A DNA stretch of 64,000 bases from Kitagawia praeruptora (Eukaryota > Streptophyta > Magnoliopsida > Apiales > Apiaceae), in NCBI GenBank assembly GCA_037693485.1, contig CM075345.1, forward strand, positions 78,179,001 through 78,243,000. The letters run 5' to 3'. The notes below the pieces were generated by a model. The model did not search any database. It was not told the origin of the DNA and worked only from the letters and a program-made list of their open reading frames with translations. The number at the start of each line of letters is the position of its first letter. Position 1 is the first letter of the stretch. The position numbers were made by a program, and so were the translations under genes. This document shows positions 1 to 10,724 of this stretch, piece after piece.

Positions 1-1364
1 ATCATAAACTCAAGAGGGGTGAAGAGATTATACCTTCCTTGAAGCTTTAAAAACACTTAATAATCCTTGGGATATCCTTAAACAACCTTGTACTAGCTTG
101 AATCAACTAAAGAAACCATAAAAACAAAGTTAGTTTCTAAGGGTTATTATTCATCATCACTTTTGTAAAAATCATAACAAATCGAAAAATATGAGTTTGG
201 CTCTCAAATTTTTACCACATCTTGGCCTCTGTATAAGCTTTGATTTGAGCTATAGATCACCAAAACCAAAGCTTCCTAGCTATGGTTTTGAGCTCCATCT
301 TTCCGCTGGATAGAAACTGGACAGATTGGGTTGTCCAACTTTGAGCATGGATTTGACTAGGCTATACTAATTGGATTCTCATGAAATTTGGGGCGAATAA
401 TACCCATGGAGTGGAGAGGTTGTGGTTCAAATTTGGTGATTTTATCATGTATAGAAATGGAGATATTAATTTTTCTTTGAGTTGTGTTCTGGTTTTGCAG
501 TTTTGAAGAAAATGAGATGGAGAGCTTTTTCCTTTTTTTCTTTCACTTGTTCAACTAAGTTTTGATCAAATAATGTTGATAAGATCAGATGGGGTGGCTG
601 AGTATGATCCTTGGGATTTGTGCAAGGTGTATCCAAGAAGTTTGATAGATATTTGTTTGGTTTTTGGTTTGTTTTTACCACCTTATCCTTGCATTTTCAT
701 AATTCTTCCACTCTTGCCCTTGCCCCTTGGCTTTCACCATAAGCCACTTAATTAAATCAATAAATCAACTCCTTGTTTTGTATTGGGCCGAAGTTTGGGC
801 TTCGTTCAAATTTCTCTCGTCATTTGATTCATCGATTGATTTCTGCGATTGTCTCAGTGGTTTCTACTTTGTAAATTCCTTGGATATATAATATCCTCTC
901 CCACATCATATATTAGTGTGTTAGGGTGATTCTAATCCTCAAGTAGGTATTAGATCCAATATCCTTGGTATATTCTCTTTTTCTCAGAAGTTGCTCTCCC
1001 GGTTCTCAAGCATTCCCAAACTCGTTTAACAACCTAAATTCCCTTGGCATTTCCTTGACTTGATCACTCCTTGGTTTAATCTAATTTCACTAATTCCTCA
1101 ATATATAATTTCCTTAAATATCTCCATGCTCCTTAATATCCAATAGAAGCTTATTCGAAATCAAAATCCTCAAAATCCATATTCAGGAATTTCTGAAATC
1201 TATCGTCATTTCGAGTCACTTATTTTCATGGTATATCCCTAATATGGTTTCTGTTTACTCATTTTCTGTTTCAAGTGTAGAGTACCTACATACCATTTCT
1301 CTAAATCCTCAAAATTTACTATTCATGGGGTCACTGTAGCTTTGCTAAAGTTAGGGTTATTACA
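1..1364 (-). repeat. Family A LTR, partial (3' LTR of the first element)
   Basis: This is the left-truncated copy of the 3.8-kb A LTR. It corresponds to roughly the last 1364 bp (plus-strand sense) of the copy at 4138-7948 and ends ...GGGTTATTACA at 1364. On the minus strand this is the LTR start, preceded by the purine tract at 1365-1377. Short ORFs in it (for example 466-681, minus) recur in every LTR copy and resemble no known protein, so they are not annotated as genes. Confidence 0.88.
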
Positions 1365-1481
1365 GTCTTCCCCCCTTAAAAGGATTCCGTCCCGGAATCA
1401 CGCTGAAGATATTGACAAATACCTTTCTCACATTACACCTTCTAATTCTCATATTATTCCCTCCATCCTTTAGTTTCTCCT

Positions 1482-1567
1482 TAAACATCTCTATCTTGTT
1501 TATACAGAAATACACCAACATATACTTGCTTGTCATTCATCAACATGCCATTTAGCTTATCAATAGC
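1482..1567 (-). pseudogene. Captured fragment of a host poly(A)-binding protein gene (copy in A1)
   Basis: The minus-strand translation ending at a TAA (1482-1484) contains AIDKLNGMLMNDKQVYVG followed by VFLYKQDRD. In plant cytoplasmic poly(A)-binding proteins, the end of RRM2 and the start of the RRM2-RRM3 linker read very similarly (AIDKLNGMLLNDKQVYVG then a KQ-R stretch). In-frame residues further upstream (KDSESI, to about 1590) also look like the preceding RRM2 text. The fragment is only ~30 residues, has no start codon, and lies between the RNase H relic and the polypurine tract. I infer a captured piece of host cDNA or gene, no longer functional. The family assignment rests on recalled consensus, not on a search. 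Confidence 0.68.
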
Positions 1568-1642
1568 AATACTTTCACTATCTTTTCCTTGCAAATCTCC
1601 TCCTGTATTCAGTCATTCTATATTATCTCATTTCTCTTTCCT

Positions 1643-1699
1643 CTTTCGACTAAGGGTATCGGCCACCCCATTGGCCTTCCCTGAATGGTAGTGTATCTC
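1643..1699 (-). pseudogene. RNase H C-terminal relic of Ty3/Gypsy pol (A1)
   Basis: Minus-strand codons give EIHYHSGKANGVADTLSRK. This corresponds to the conserved end of the RNase H domain of Ty3/Gypsy polyproteins, usually a YHPGKANVVADALSR-like motif. It is a 19-codon remnant and the rest of pol has gone. It shows that A derives from an element that once had a full pol. The second A copy (8228-8284) and element C (41452-41502) have the same relic. Confidence 0.75.
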
Positions 1700-2314
1700 A
1701 CTATGGTTTGTCTATATTTTGATCTCTATCATGACATAAGTATTAACACCTCAATATTCCTATATCTCATCTCTATAAAATTTTCCAGAAGATAAGCTAT
1801 AATAATATTTCTTGAAAATATAGTAAGAAAATATCAATTATAATATATATTTCCTGTTCGTACTTATACGGGCAGATAATTTCCCCATTATTCCCAAATC
1901 TCCTTTTTATAGAGTTCTCTGACTCTTAACAGATATTGATTTGGATGACACGAGAATAACTCACTTTCTTATATAACCATAGTTTACTTTCTCACAGATA
2001 GATTATTCTTATCTATTTTATCAGCCCATTTACACCATTCATTGACTTAGTCGATCCCTAACCAAACATTTACACTTAAGAGGTCAAATTAGCGCGTATT
2101 TGCAATTTCCTCCGAATACCTTATCCCATATGTCTATTGTTCACTATACGCTCTTTACATCTTACTGATCCACCTTAGTTCCTTCATGATATACTATCTA
2201 TTCCACCTCTGTAATTTCCCTTTATTATTCTCATCAAAATCTTTACCTCAAGTTTTACTCATTCACACTTTTTGGATTAATCCTTTGAATACTTAACATC
2301 TTTAATCTCTATCT

Positions 2315-2365
2315 CTCTCTACTTAGGGTATTAGTCACAATATTGGCCTTCTCCCACTAATAGTT
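2315..2365 (-). pseudogene. Second, more decayed RNase H C-terminal relic in A1
   Basis: Minus-strand codons read W-E-KANIVTNTLSRE with a stop just upstream. This is again the end of a Gypsy RNase H (GKANVVADALSR). It lies ~650 bp from the better-preserved relic at 1643-1699. The A2 copy is near 8900-8950. Two copies of the same pol landmark in one internal region imply an internal duplication or a recombination between two templates. Confidence 0.5.
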
Positions 2366-3744
2366 GTTGCACCTTGAAATCCCTCATTAATTTTCCTCAC
2401 TTCTTTTGTTTATCCTTATTCCGACTCTATCCTCAAAATACACCTTACTTTCAATAGTAAATCTCAATTATGCCTTAAAATTCCTCATATTCTTTTCTCT
2501 TACTAATCATCAAATATTCCCATTTCTTCTCACGAAATTCCTTCTTCTTTTATATCAAAACGATTCTAACTCCAATTATCTCTTATTGAAATTTCCCTTG
2601 AAATCTCGAGTTTCCTCGTATAATTACGTATACTTTAAACTTTGCTTCCATTTTTCCATCCATTAAGGAAATCTTCTATATTTGAAACAATTGATAGGAT
2701 TTAAGAAACTTTGAATTGAAACGAACCCAGAAACAAGCAAGGGTCCCACAACAATTTATAAGATTAAGAGTTTTAAATAGCTCTTATTCGAAACAAAAGA
2801 ATATTTGGGAAATCAATATGATGAAAGAACCCGTACGACACACAAGTGAGGGCGTCCCCCCCGACTTTCTATCACACAGACAGATCGTCCTTGTGTATAC
2901 ATATAGGGTTGTTCCTCTTAGTTGGAGTAAGAAATATAGAGGGAAATTTAAATCACGATAATAAATACCATCTTCCGAAAATAATCTTAGGAATATTTTG
3001 ACTAAGATAGATAAAATACAATTTTGAAACACATTTCAAGGGTGCCAAAAAGTTTTGAAAAGATACCGGCCCTTTTTGAATAAGAGGTGATAGATCACCC
3101 TGGAATTACTCACCAGTGCAGGAAAATTTGAAACTCAATAATACAATTTAGCAGGGCTTTAGGAAATTTGAAAGTAGTTACCGTTAATAGCCTCTGCCCA
3201 ATTCAAAATCCCAATAATAGAAGGTTTTCCTCAAATACCATTTATATCTTAGACTGCGTACTTTCCAAAATTTCTCAAATTTGGCATTCACCATTTATCC
3301 TTAACCTATCGTCTGATATTCCCAATTATCGTCATTTACCTAGTCGTGACTGGGCTCAATACTTTCTGCCTTTATCCATAATAAAACACAACCTTCTGAT
3401 CGAAATACTTACGTAATATTGATTGTCTTGGCCTAACACTGCTCCGGTATAAAGGACCTTTTAAACTATACTTTATAATTGTATATCCCAACATACCCTG
3501 TATACTCACGAGGTTATCTAACGTACACTTCCCGATACATCAAGTATTCCCTTTCTCATATCAATCCCGTGTGCTATATAAACTTAACACTTTTGGCATA
3601 ATAACCTTTTCATTTAAGTCAATCTTGGAATGTCTCAGTCTGTCTTGGTCCTGTATATCTTGGCTTTAAAGACCAACCTCAGTTTCACCCTTTCATCTCC
3701 ACAAACAATCAGTGTCTATTCACCAATCTACTTACTCTATTACC

Positions 3745-3798
3745 TCAAACTCCCTCATTTTCCTTTACATTTACCCTAGTATTACGTTTAGGCGGCAT
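3745..3798 (-). pseudogene. gag: gag start relic (A1)
   Basis: A minus-strand ATG at 3798 opens MPPKRN, after which the frame continues 11 codons to a TGA at 3745. Element C has an intact 427-codon gag starting MPPKRNNS, with a closely similar upstream sequence (the GGCGGCAT...TAGGGTACAATATACA block on the plus strand). So this is the retained translation start of gag with the body deleted. The second copy is at 10332-10385. Confidence 0.75.
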
Positions 3799-4122
3799 GA
3801 TTCTATACATAACAATATTCTCCATTATTTACCAAAATTTAGGGTACAATATACAATATTCCATATTCAATAATTATATTACCGATTAACACATTTATAT
3901 ATATATCCCTAGCCACTCACGAACATAACTCGACTCACTCATTTCCTCTCCCTATAATAAAACATCAACCTTTATTAGTAATAATCTATAAAATTATAAT
4001 CACTACTTAGAATAAACGCTTCGTTCGATAAACCACCCTTGAACTCGATGTGAGTTCACAATTTCTATTATTACTGATATATTTATTATTATCACTATTG
4101 TTCCTAAGCATTATGACTCTTA

Positions 4123-4134
4123 GCTCTGATACCA
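4123..4134 (-). promoter_or_regulatory. Primer binding site (initiator tRNA-Met), element A1
   Basis: TGGTATCAGAGC on the minus strand, 3 nt downstream of the LTR end at 4138. It is complementary to the 3' end of plant initiator tRNA-Met and primes minus-strand DNA synthesis. The A2 copy is at 10710-10721. Confidence 0.9.
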
Positions 4135-4137
4135 AAC

Positions 4138-7100
4138 TGTGACAGCCCCAAATCCGGGGTCATGAATCTGGGCCGTCACGGACCAATTTCCATTCAATAT
4201 CAATATCTCTTGAGTTTTTTTTTTTAACAATTGATACTTATGCCTTTGACCCCGCAATAATAAACACACACACACACCAGTTATATGCTCAGAGAACAAC
4301 ATTCTTACACCCTTAATTATATATAAGCTCTAAGAACCCGTCTGCCTCTACGCTACCTCAGGAATCGATGCTAGCGTGCTCTCAGAAGGTCGCCTTCCCC
4401 CTACCCTCTTGCGGGGCGTTCTGCGAAGTATTGGCATTCCTAGCTGTATATAGATAAGTAGCAAGAATGAGCCAAAATAGCTCAGCAAGATAATTTCTAT
4501 CTACTAACATTAAAGGAAAATAAACCGTTATATATATATATATATATAATAGACAAAAGCAAACTTCAGTTATTATGGAAGAATTTTATTTCCATTCAAT
4601 ATGTATATACACTTTCCAATTATACTTGTACGTGAGAAATATATAGTATCATTCCATCAATCTCGCTTCTAACATCATATAATATCAGTTCCTCTTCTTG
4701 AATGCTATAACCATCAATATACCATTTCAATGTAATCTTTCAAGATAATATAAAAACTTGAACAAATCTCTCACTATAATCTTCTCATTTCCTTCTTATG
4801 CAACAATCATATAAATTAATATAAAATCAGTTTCTCTTCGTTCGTAACAATAATTCCATCATTTCATATCACTTTTCTGTTTTTAGTTATAAAAATCTGA
4901 AAACCATTTTCAATTCTTTCTTTCAAGTTTTGGGGATCTCTGCTGGCGCCAGATACGTAGGACGATGATCAGTCGCCTGACCGTATCCGCTCTCTGTTTA
5001 CTACTAGTAGAAGGGATGATCCCTACCTGGTAATCAACCCTGGAGGAAGGTTACCTGCTACATCCTCCATTGGCATCTTCGTGCCGAAATAAAATATTGG
5101 ATGCTGGACTGTGCCACTACCACACAGCCTCTTACGCTTACTGTTGCAATCCCCTTTTTTCAAATCATCAAATACCATTTCACATTTTACATTTCCATTC
5201 ACATTTCCCTTCCCATATATCATTTTCATTTCCATTTATCATCACCTTTAAAAATTATATATGTCATAATACTTTGATTATGACTCCGACATCTCCTCTG
5301 TATTCAATGAAATCAATATGCTTTTATATACATAAAGTATTCCATTTATTGTAGAAGTATTAAATAATACTCAATAAAATCTATCACAACATTTAGAAAG
5401 AATATTTTTAACGTAATATTATAAATCATATAACCCTAGATAATAACTGATACCATTCCTTTATTCACTCTAGTTAACAACTGATACCATTCTTTTATTC
5501 ACTCTATATAACAACTGATACCATTCTTTTATATACCTCTAGATAACAACTGATACCATTCTCTTTCATATCCCTTTTCCCATAAATCATATTCGCTCCA
5601 TTCATAATCATATCCACATTCATATTTCATAATTCATATCCATTTCTCTTTAATTCCCACTATCAGAGAAAAATAATTCATAGCAATATAGCAACCATAG
5701 AATCATATACATATTCCATAAAATCATATCATTGTGAAGATAAGTAGTTTTACAAAGTAAGGATAGAAGAAATCTTGCCTCGATCTCTGTATCCTTGCAG
5801 TATAGCTCGTGGCTCTCCCGAAGTTTCTATAAACACAAAAAGGACCGTCGTTAGAACACTACATTCCTTTCTCACTTCACTCTTGTATAACAATACCCTT
5901 GATACTTTAATATGTTTAACGTATCACTATTACCCCAAAGGTTCAAGAACTTAGCCATTTATAAACTCAATCGAAGTTTCAGGGGTTTTCACCATTTCCC
6001 CTAACGACCACACTTAACTGTAAAAATTCTCAGAAAATATGGATTTTGAATTTTTCCATAAGGCCAACTGGTAATGCCTCTTTGACTACCCTAATACCAT
6101 ATCCCAAAATTTTATAATTTTTAAGAATGTCTAAGTATGGTAGTTATAGCCTCAAAGTTAACACAATTACGGTTTCTCGGCTTCCGAACGCCTTTCACTA
6201 AAACTGACTTTTCTCCTAAACCGTTCATCAGATTTTAACGCACCTTATATTAAAACAATCTATGAACCAAGCTCTATCATCTCATGGTCACTTGGGAGTC
6301 TGGACAGTAAGGTACCGTACGGGTATAGGGTCCAAAAACAGGGCAGTTTCCTGGTCTAATGGAAATCGGACATTATAACGGCTATATTTTCATACTTTCC
6401 AAAATCAAACTCCTCCAAATCAATCATCCACCTTATACACCATCACCTACACCATGTGGTCATCTTACCAACCATGGTTACAAGCACATACTCCTTCCAT
6501 ATTCAACTTTAATCACTTATAAACACATATAACATCATGATTTCATCACTTATAACTATTTAACCACTAATACCACCAATATTCATCATAAACTCAAGAG
6601 GGGTGAAGAGATTATACCTTCCTTGAAGCTTTAAAAACACTTAATAATCCTTGGGATATCCTTAAACAACCTTGTACTAGCTTGAATCAACTAAAGAAAC
6701 CATAAAAACAAAGTTAGTTTCTAAGGGTTATTATTCATCATCACTTTTGTAAAAATCATAACAAATCGAAAAATATGAGTTTGGCTCTCAAATTTTTACC
6801 ACATCTTGGCCTCTGTATAAGCTTTGATTTGAGCTATAGATCACCAAAACCAAAGCTTCCTAGCTATGGTTTTGAGCTCCATCTTTCCGCTGGATAGAAA
6901 CTGGACAGATTGGGTTGTCCAACTTTGAGCATGGATTTGACTAGGCTATACTAATTGGATTCTCATGAAATTTGGGGCGAATAATACCCATGGAGTGGAG
7001 AGGTTGTGGTTCAAATTTGGTGATTTTATCATGTATAGAAATGGAGATATTAATTTTTCTTTGAGTTGTGTTCTGGTTTGGCAGTTTTGAAGAAAATGAG

Positions 7101-7948
7101 ATGGAGAGCTTTTTCCTTTTTTTCTTTCACTTGTTCAACTAAGTTTTGATCAAATAATGTTGATAAGATCAGATGGGGTGGCTGAGTATGATCCTTGGGA
7201 TTTGTGCAAGGTGTATCCAAGAAGTTTGATAGATATTTGTTTGGTTTTTGGTTTGTTTTTACCACCTTATCCTTGCATTTTCATTATTCTTCCACTCTTG
7301 CCCTTGCCCCTTGGCTTTCACCATAAGCCACTTAATTAAATCAATAAATCAACTCCTTGTTTTGTATTGGGCCGAAGTTTGGGCTTCGTTCAAATTTCTC
7401 TCGTCATTTGATTCATCGATTGATTTCTGCGATTGTCTCAGTGGTTTCTACTTTGTAAATTCCTTGGATATATAATATCCTCTCCCACATCATATATTAG
7501 TGTGTTAGGGTGATTCTAATCCTCAAGTAGGTATTAGATCCAATATCCTTGGTATATTCTCTTTTTCTCAGAAGTTGCTCTCCCGGTTCTCAAGCATTCC
7601 CAAACTCGTTTAACAACCTAAATTCCCTTGGCATTTCCTTGACTTGATCACTCCTTGGTTTAATCTAATTTCACTAATTCCTCAATATATAATTTCCTTA
7701 AATATCTCCATGCTCCTTAATATCCAATAGAAGCTTATTCGAAATCAAAATCCTCAAAATCCATATTCAGGAATTTCTGAAATCTATCGTCATTTCGAGT
7801 CACTTATTTTCATGGTATATCCCTAATATGGTTTCTGTTTACTCATTTTCTGTTTCAAGTGTAGAGTACCTACATACCATTTCTCTAAATCCTCAAAATT
7901 TACTATTCATGGGGTCACTGTAGCTTTGCTAAAGTTAGGGTTATTACA
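4138..7948 (-). repeat. Family A LTR, complete central copy (3811 bp)
   Basis: This is a complete LTR bounded by TGTGACAG (4138) and ATTACA (7948). It serves as 5' LTR of the left element and 3' LTR of the right one. It contains a CA microsatellite (~4263-4279), a TA microsatellite (~4530-4550), a ~35-bp tandem repeat (5436-5565), and a conserved GC-richer block around 4330-4480 shared with C and resembling the U5 side of Tekay-type LTRs. No credible gene is encoded. Confidence 0.9.
5436..5565. repeat. Minisatellite in A LTR, ~35-bp unit, four copies
   Basis: The core AACTGATACCATTC recurs four times with flanks TTTTATTCACTCTA. The element C LTR has this core once (near 39210 and 45670), so the tandem expansion is specific to family A. 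The same array is in the next LTR at 12016-12145. Confidence 0.85.
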
Positions 7949-8065
7949 GTCTTCCCCCCCTTAAAAGGATTCCGTCCCGGAATCACGCTGAAGATATTGA
8001 CAAATACCTTTCTCACATTACACCTTCTAATTCTCATATTATTCCCTCCATCCTTTAGTTTCTCC

Positions 8066-8151
8066 TTAAACATCTCTATCTTGTTTATACAGAAATACAC
8101 CAACATATACTTGCTTTTCATTCATCAACATGCCATTTAGCTTATCAATAG
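8066..8151 (-). pseudogene. Captured poly(A)-binding-protein fragment (copy in A2)
   Basis: Same fragment as at 1482-1567, with one visible replacement: the Asp of MNDKQVYVG becomes Glu, from one base change near 8117. It keeps the TAA at 8066-8068. No start codon or splice signals of a gene are present. Confidence 0.66.
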
Positions 8152-8227
8152 CAATACTTTCACTATCTTTTCCTTGCAAATCTCCTCCTGTATTCAGTCA
8201 TTCTATATTATCTCATTTCTCTTTCCT

Positions 8228-8284
8228 CTTTCGACTAAGGGTATCGGCCACCCCATTGGCCTTCCCTGAATGGTAGTGTATCTC
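8228..8284 (-). pseudogene. RNase H C-terminal relic (A2)
   Basis: Same 19-codon remnant (YHSGKANGVADTLSR) as in A1 at 1643-1699. Confidence 0.72.
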
Positions 8285-10331
8285 ACTATGGTTTGTCTAT
8301 ATTTTGATCTCTATCATGACATAAATATTAACACCTCAATATTCCTATATCTCATCTCTGTAAAATTTTCCAGAAGATAAGCTATAATAATATTTCTTGA
8401 AACTATTGTAAGAAAATATCAATTATAATATATATTTCCTGTTCGTACTTATACGGGCAGATAATTTACCCATTATTCCCAAATCTCCTTTTTATAGAGT
8501 TCTCTGACTCTTAACAGATATTGATTTGGATGACACGAGAATAACTCACTTTCTTATATAACCATAGTTTACTTTCTCACAGATAGATTATTCTTATCTA
8601 TTTTATCAGCCCATTTACACCATTCATTGACTTAGTCGATCCCTAACCAAACATTTACACTTAAGAGGTCAAATTAGCGCGTATTTGCAATTTCCTCCGA
8701 ATACCTTATCCCATATGTCTATTGTTCACTATACGCTCTTTACATCTTACTGATCCATCTTAGTTCCTTCATGATGTACTATCTATTCCACCTCTGTAAT
8801 TTCCCTTTATTATTCTCATCAAAATCTTTACCTCAAGTTTTACTCATTCACACTTTTTGGATTAATCCTTTGAATACTTAACATCCTTAATCTCTATCTC
8901 TCTCTACTTAAGGTATTAGTCATAATATTGGCCTTCTCCCACTAATAGTTGTTGCACCTTGAAATCCTTCATTAATTTTCCCCACTTCCTTTGTTTATCC
9001 TTATTCTGACTCTATCATCAAAATACACCTTACTTTCAATAGTAAATCTCAATTATGCCTTAAAATTCCTCATATTCTTTTCTCTTACTAATCATCAAAT
9101 ATTCCCATTTCTTCTCACGAAATTCCTTCTTCTTTTATATCGAAACGCTTCTAACTCCAATTATCTCTTATTGAAATTTCCCTTGAAATCTCGAGTTTCC
9201 TCGTATAATTACGTATACTTTAAACTTTGCTTCCATTTTTCCATCCATTAAGGAAATCTTCTATATTTGAAACAATTGATAGGATTTAAGATACTTTGAA
9301 TTGAAACGAACCCAGAAACAAGCAAGGGTCCCACAACAATTTATAAGATTAAGAGTTTTAAATAGCTCTTATTCGAAACAAAAGAATATTTGGGAAATCA
9401 ATATGATGAAAGAACCCGTACGTCACACAAGTGAGGGCGTCCCCCCCGACTTTCTATCACACAGACAGATCGTCCTTGTGTATACATATAGGGTTGTTCC
9501 TCTTAGTTGGAGTAAGAAATATAGAGGGAAATTTAAATCACGATGATAAATACCATCTTCCGAAAATAATCTTAGAGGAATATTTTGACTAAGATAGATA
9601 AAATACAATTTTGAAACACATTTCAAGGGTGCCAAAAAGTTTTGAAAAGATACCGGCCCTTTTTGAATAAGAGGTGATAGATCACCTTGGAATTACTCAC
9701 TAGTGGAGGAAAATTTGAAACTCAATAATATAATTTAGCAGGGCTTTAGGAAATTTGAAAGTAGTTACCGTTAATAGCCTCTGCCCAATTCAAAATCCAA
9801 ATAATAGAAGGTTTTCCTCAAATACCATTTATATCTTAGACTGCGTACTTTCCAAAATTTCTCAAATTTGGCATTCACCATTTATCCTTAACCTATCGTC
9901 TGATATTCCCAATTATCATCATTTACCTAGTCGTGACTGGGCTCAATACTTTCTGCCTTTATCCATAATAAAACACAACCTTCTGATCGAAATACTTACG
10001 TAATATTGATTGTCTTGGCCTAACACTGCTCCGGTATAAAGGACCTTTTAAACTATACTTTATAATTGTATATCCCAACATACCCTGTATACTCACGAGG
10101 TTATCTAACGTACACTTCCCGATACATCAAGTATTCCCTTTCTCATATCAATCCCGTGTGCTATATAAACTTAACACTTTTGGCATAATAACCTTTTCAT
10201 TTAAGTCAATCTCGGAATGTCTCAGTCTGTCTTGGTCCTGTATATCTTGGCTTTAAAGACCAACCTCAGTTTCACCCTTTCATCTCCACAAACAATCAGT
10301 GTCTATTCACCAATCTACTTACTCTATTACC

Positions 10332-10385
10332 TCAAACTCCCTCATTTTCCTTTACATTTACCCTAGTATTACGTTTAGGCGGCAT
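10332..10385 (-). pseudogene. gag: gag start relic (A2)
   Basis: MPPKRN start with an early TGA, as at 3745-3798. It shows that both A units had already lost gag before they came to lie in tandem, or arose by duplication of one unit. Confidence 0.72.
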
Positions 10386-10724
10386 GATTCTATACATAAC
10401 AATATTCTCCATTATTTACCCAAATTTAGGGTACAATATACAATATTCCATATTCAATAATTATATTACCGATTAACACATTTATATATATATCCCTAGC
10501 CACTCACGAACATAATTTGACTCACTCATTTCCTCTCCCTATAATAAAACATAAACCTTTATTAGTAATAATCTATAAAATTATAATCACTAGTTAGAAT
10601 AAACGTTTCGTTCGATAAACCACCCTTGAACTCGATGTGAGTTCACAATTTCTATTATTACTGATATATTTATTATTATCACTATTGTTCCTAAGCATTA
10701 TGACTCTTAGCTCTGATACCAAAC

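Larger units (their letters stand above)
1365..4137 (-). other. Family A internal region, copy 1 (non-coding, pol and gag relics)
   Basis: This is about 2.77 kb without a long ORF. In minus-strand order it holds: PBS TGGTATCAGAGC at 4123-4134; a short leader; a gag start relic at 3745-3798; a ~700-bp block (about 2400-3100) that is also present in element C; two short RNase H C-terminal relics (2315-2350 and 1643-1699); a poly(A)-binding-protein-like fragment (1482-1590); and the polypurine tract at 1365-1377. The text just before the polypurine tract is typical of the 3' end of Tekay/Del-type internal regions. The small plus-strand ORFs here are antisense and not credible genes. Confidence 0.8.
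7949..10724 (-). other. Family A internal region, copy 2 (non-coding)
   Basis: About 2776 bp, nearly identical to 1365-4137, with scattered substitutions and small indels (for example an extra C in the polypurine tract complement at ~7953-7959). It carries the same relics: PABP-like fragment 8066-8151, RNase H 8228-8284, a decayed second RNase H relic near 8900-8950, gag start 10332-10385 and PBS 10710-10721. Confidence 0.85.

Noticed and set aside
466..681. 71-codon minus-strand ORF found identically at 466, 7050 and 13630
   Set aside because: It is inside the three A LTR copies, resembles no known protein and repeats only because the LTR repeats. No sign of codon constraint can be judged from near-identical copies.
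2406..3032. Short ORFs on both strands conserved between A1, A2 and C (near 2406-3032, 8991-9635, 43421-44140)
   Set aside because: Similarity is at nucleotide level on both strands, the frames carry indels between A and C, and no domain is recognisable. Treated as conserved non-coding leader or internal sequence.
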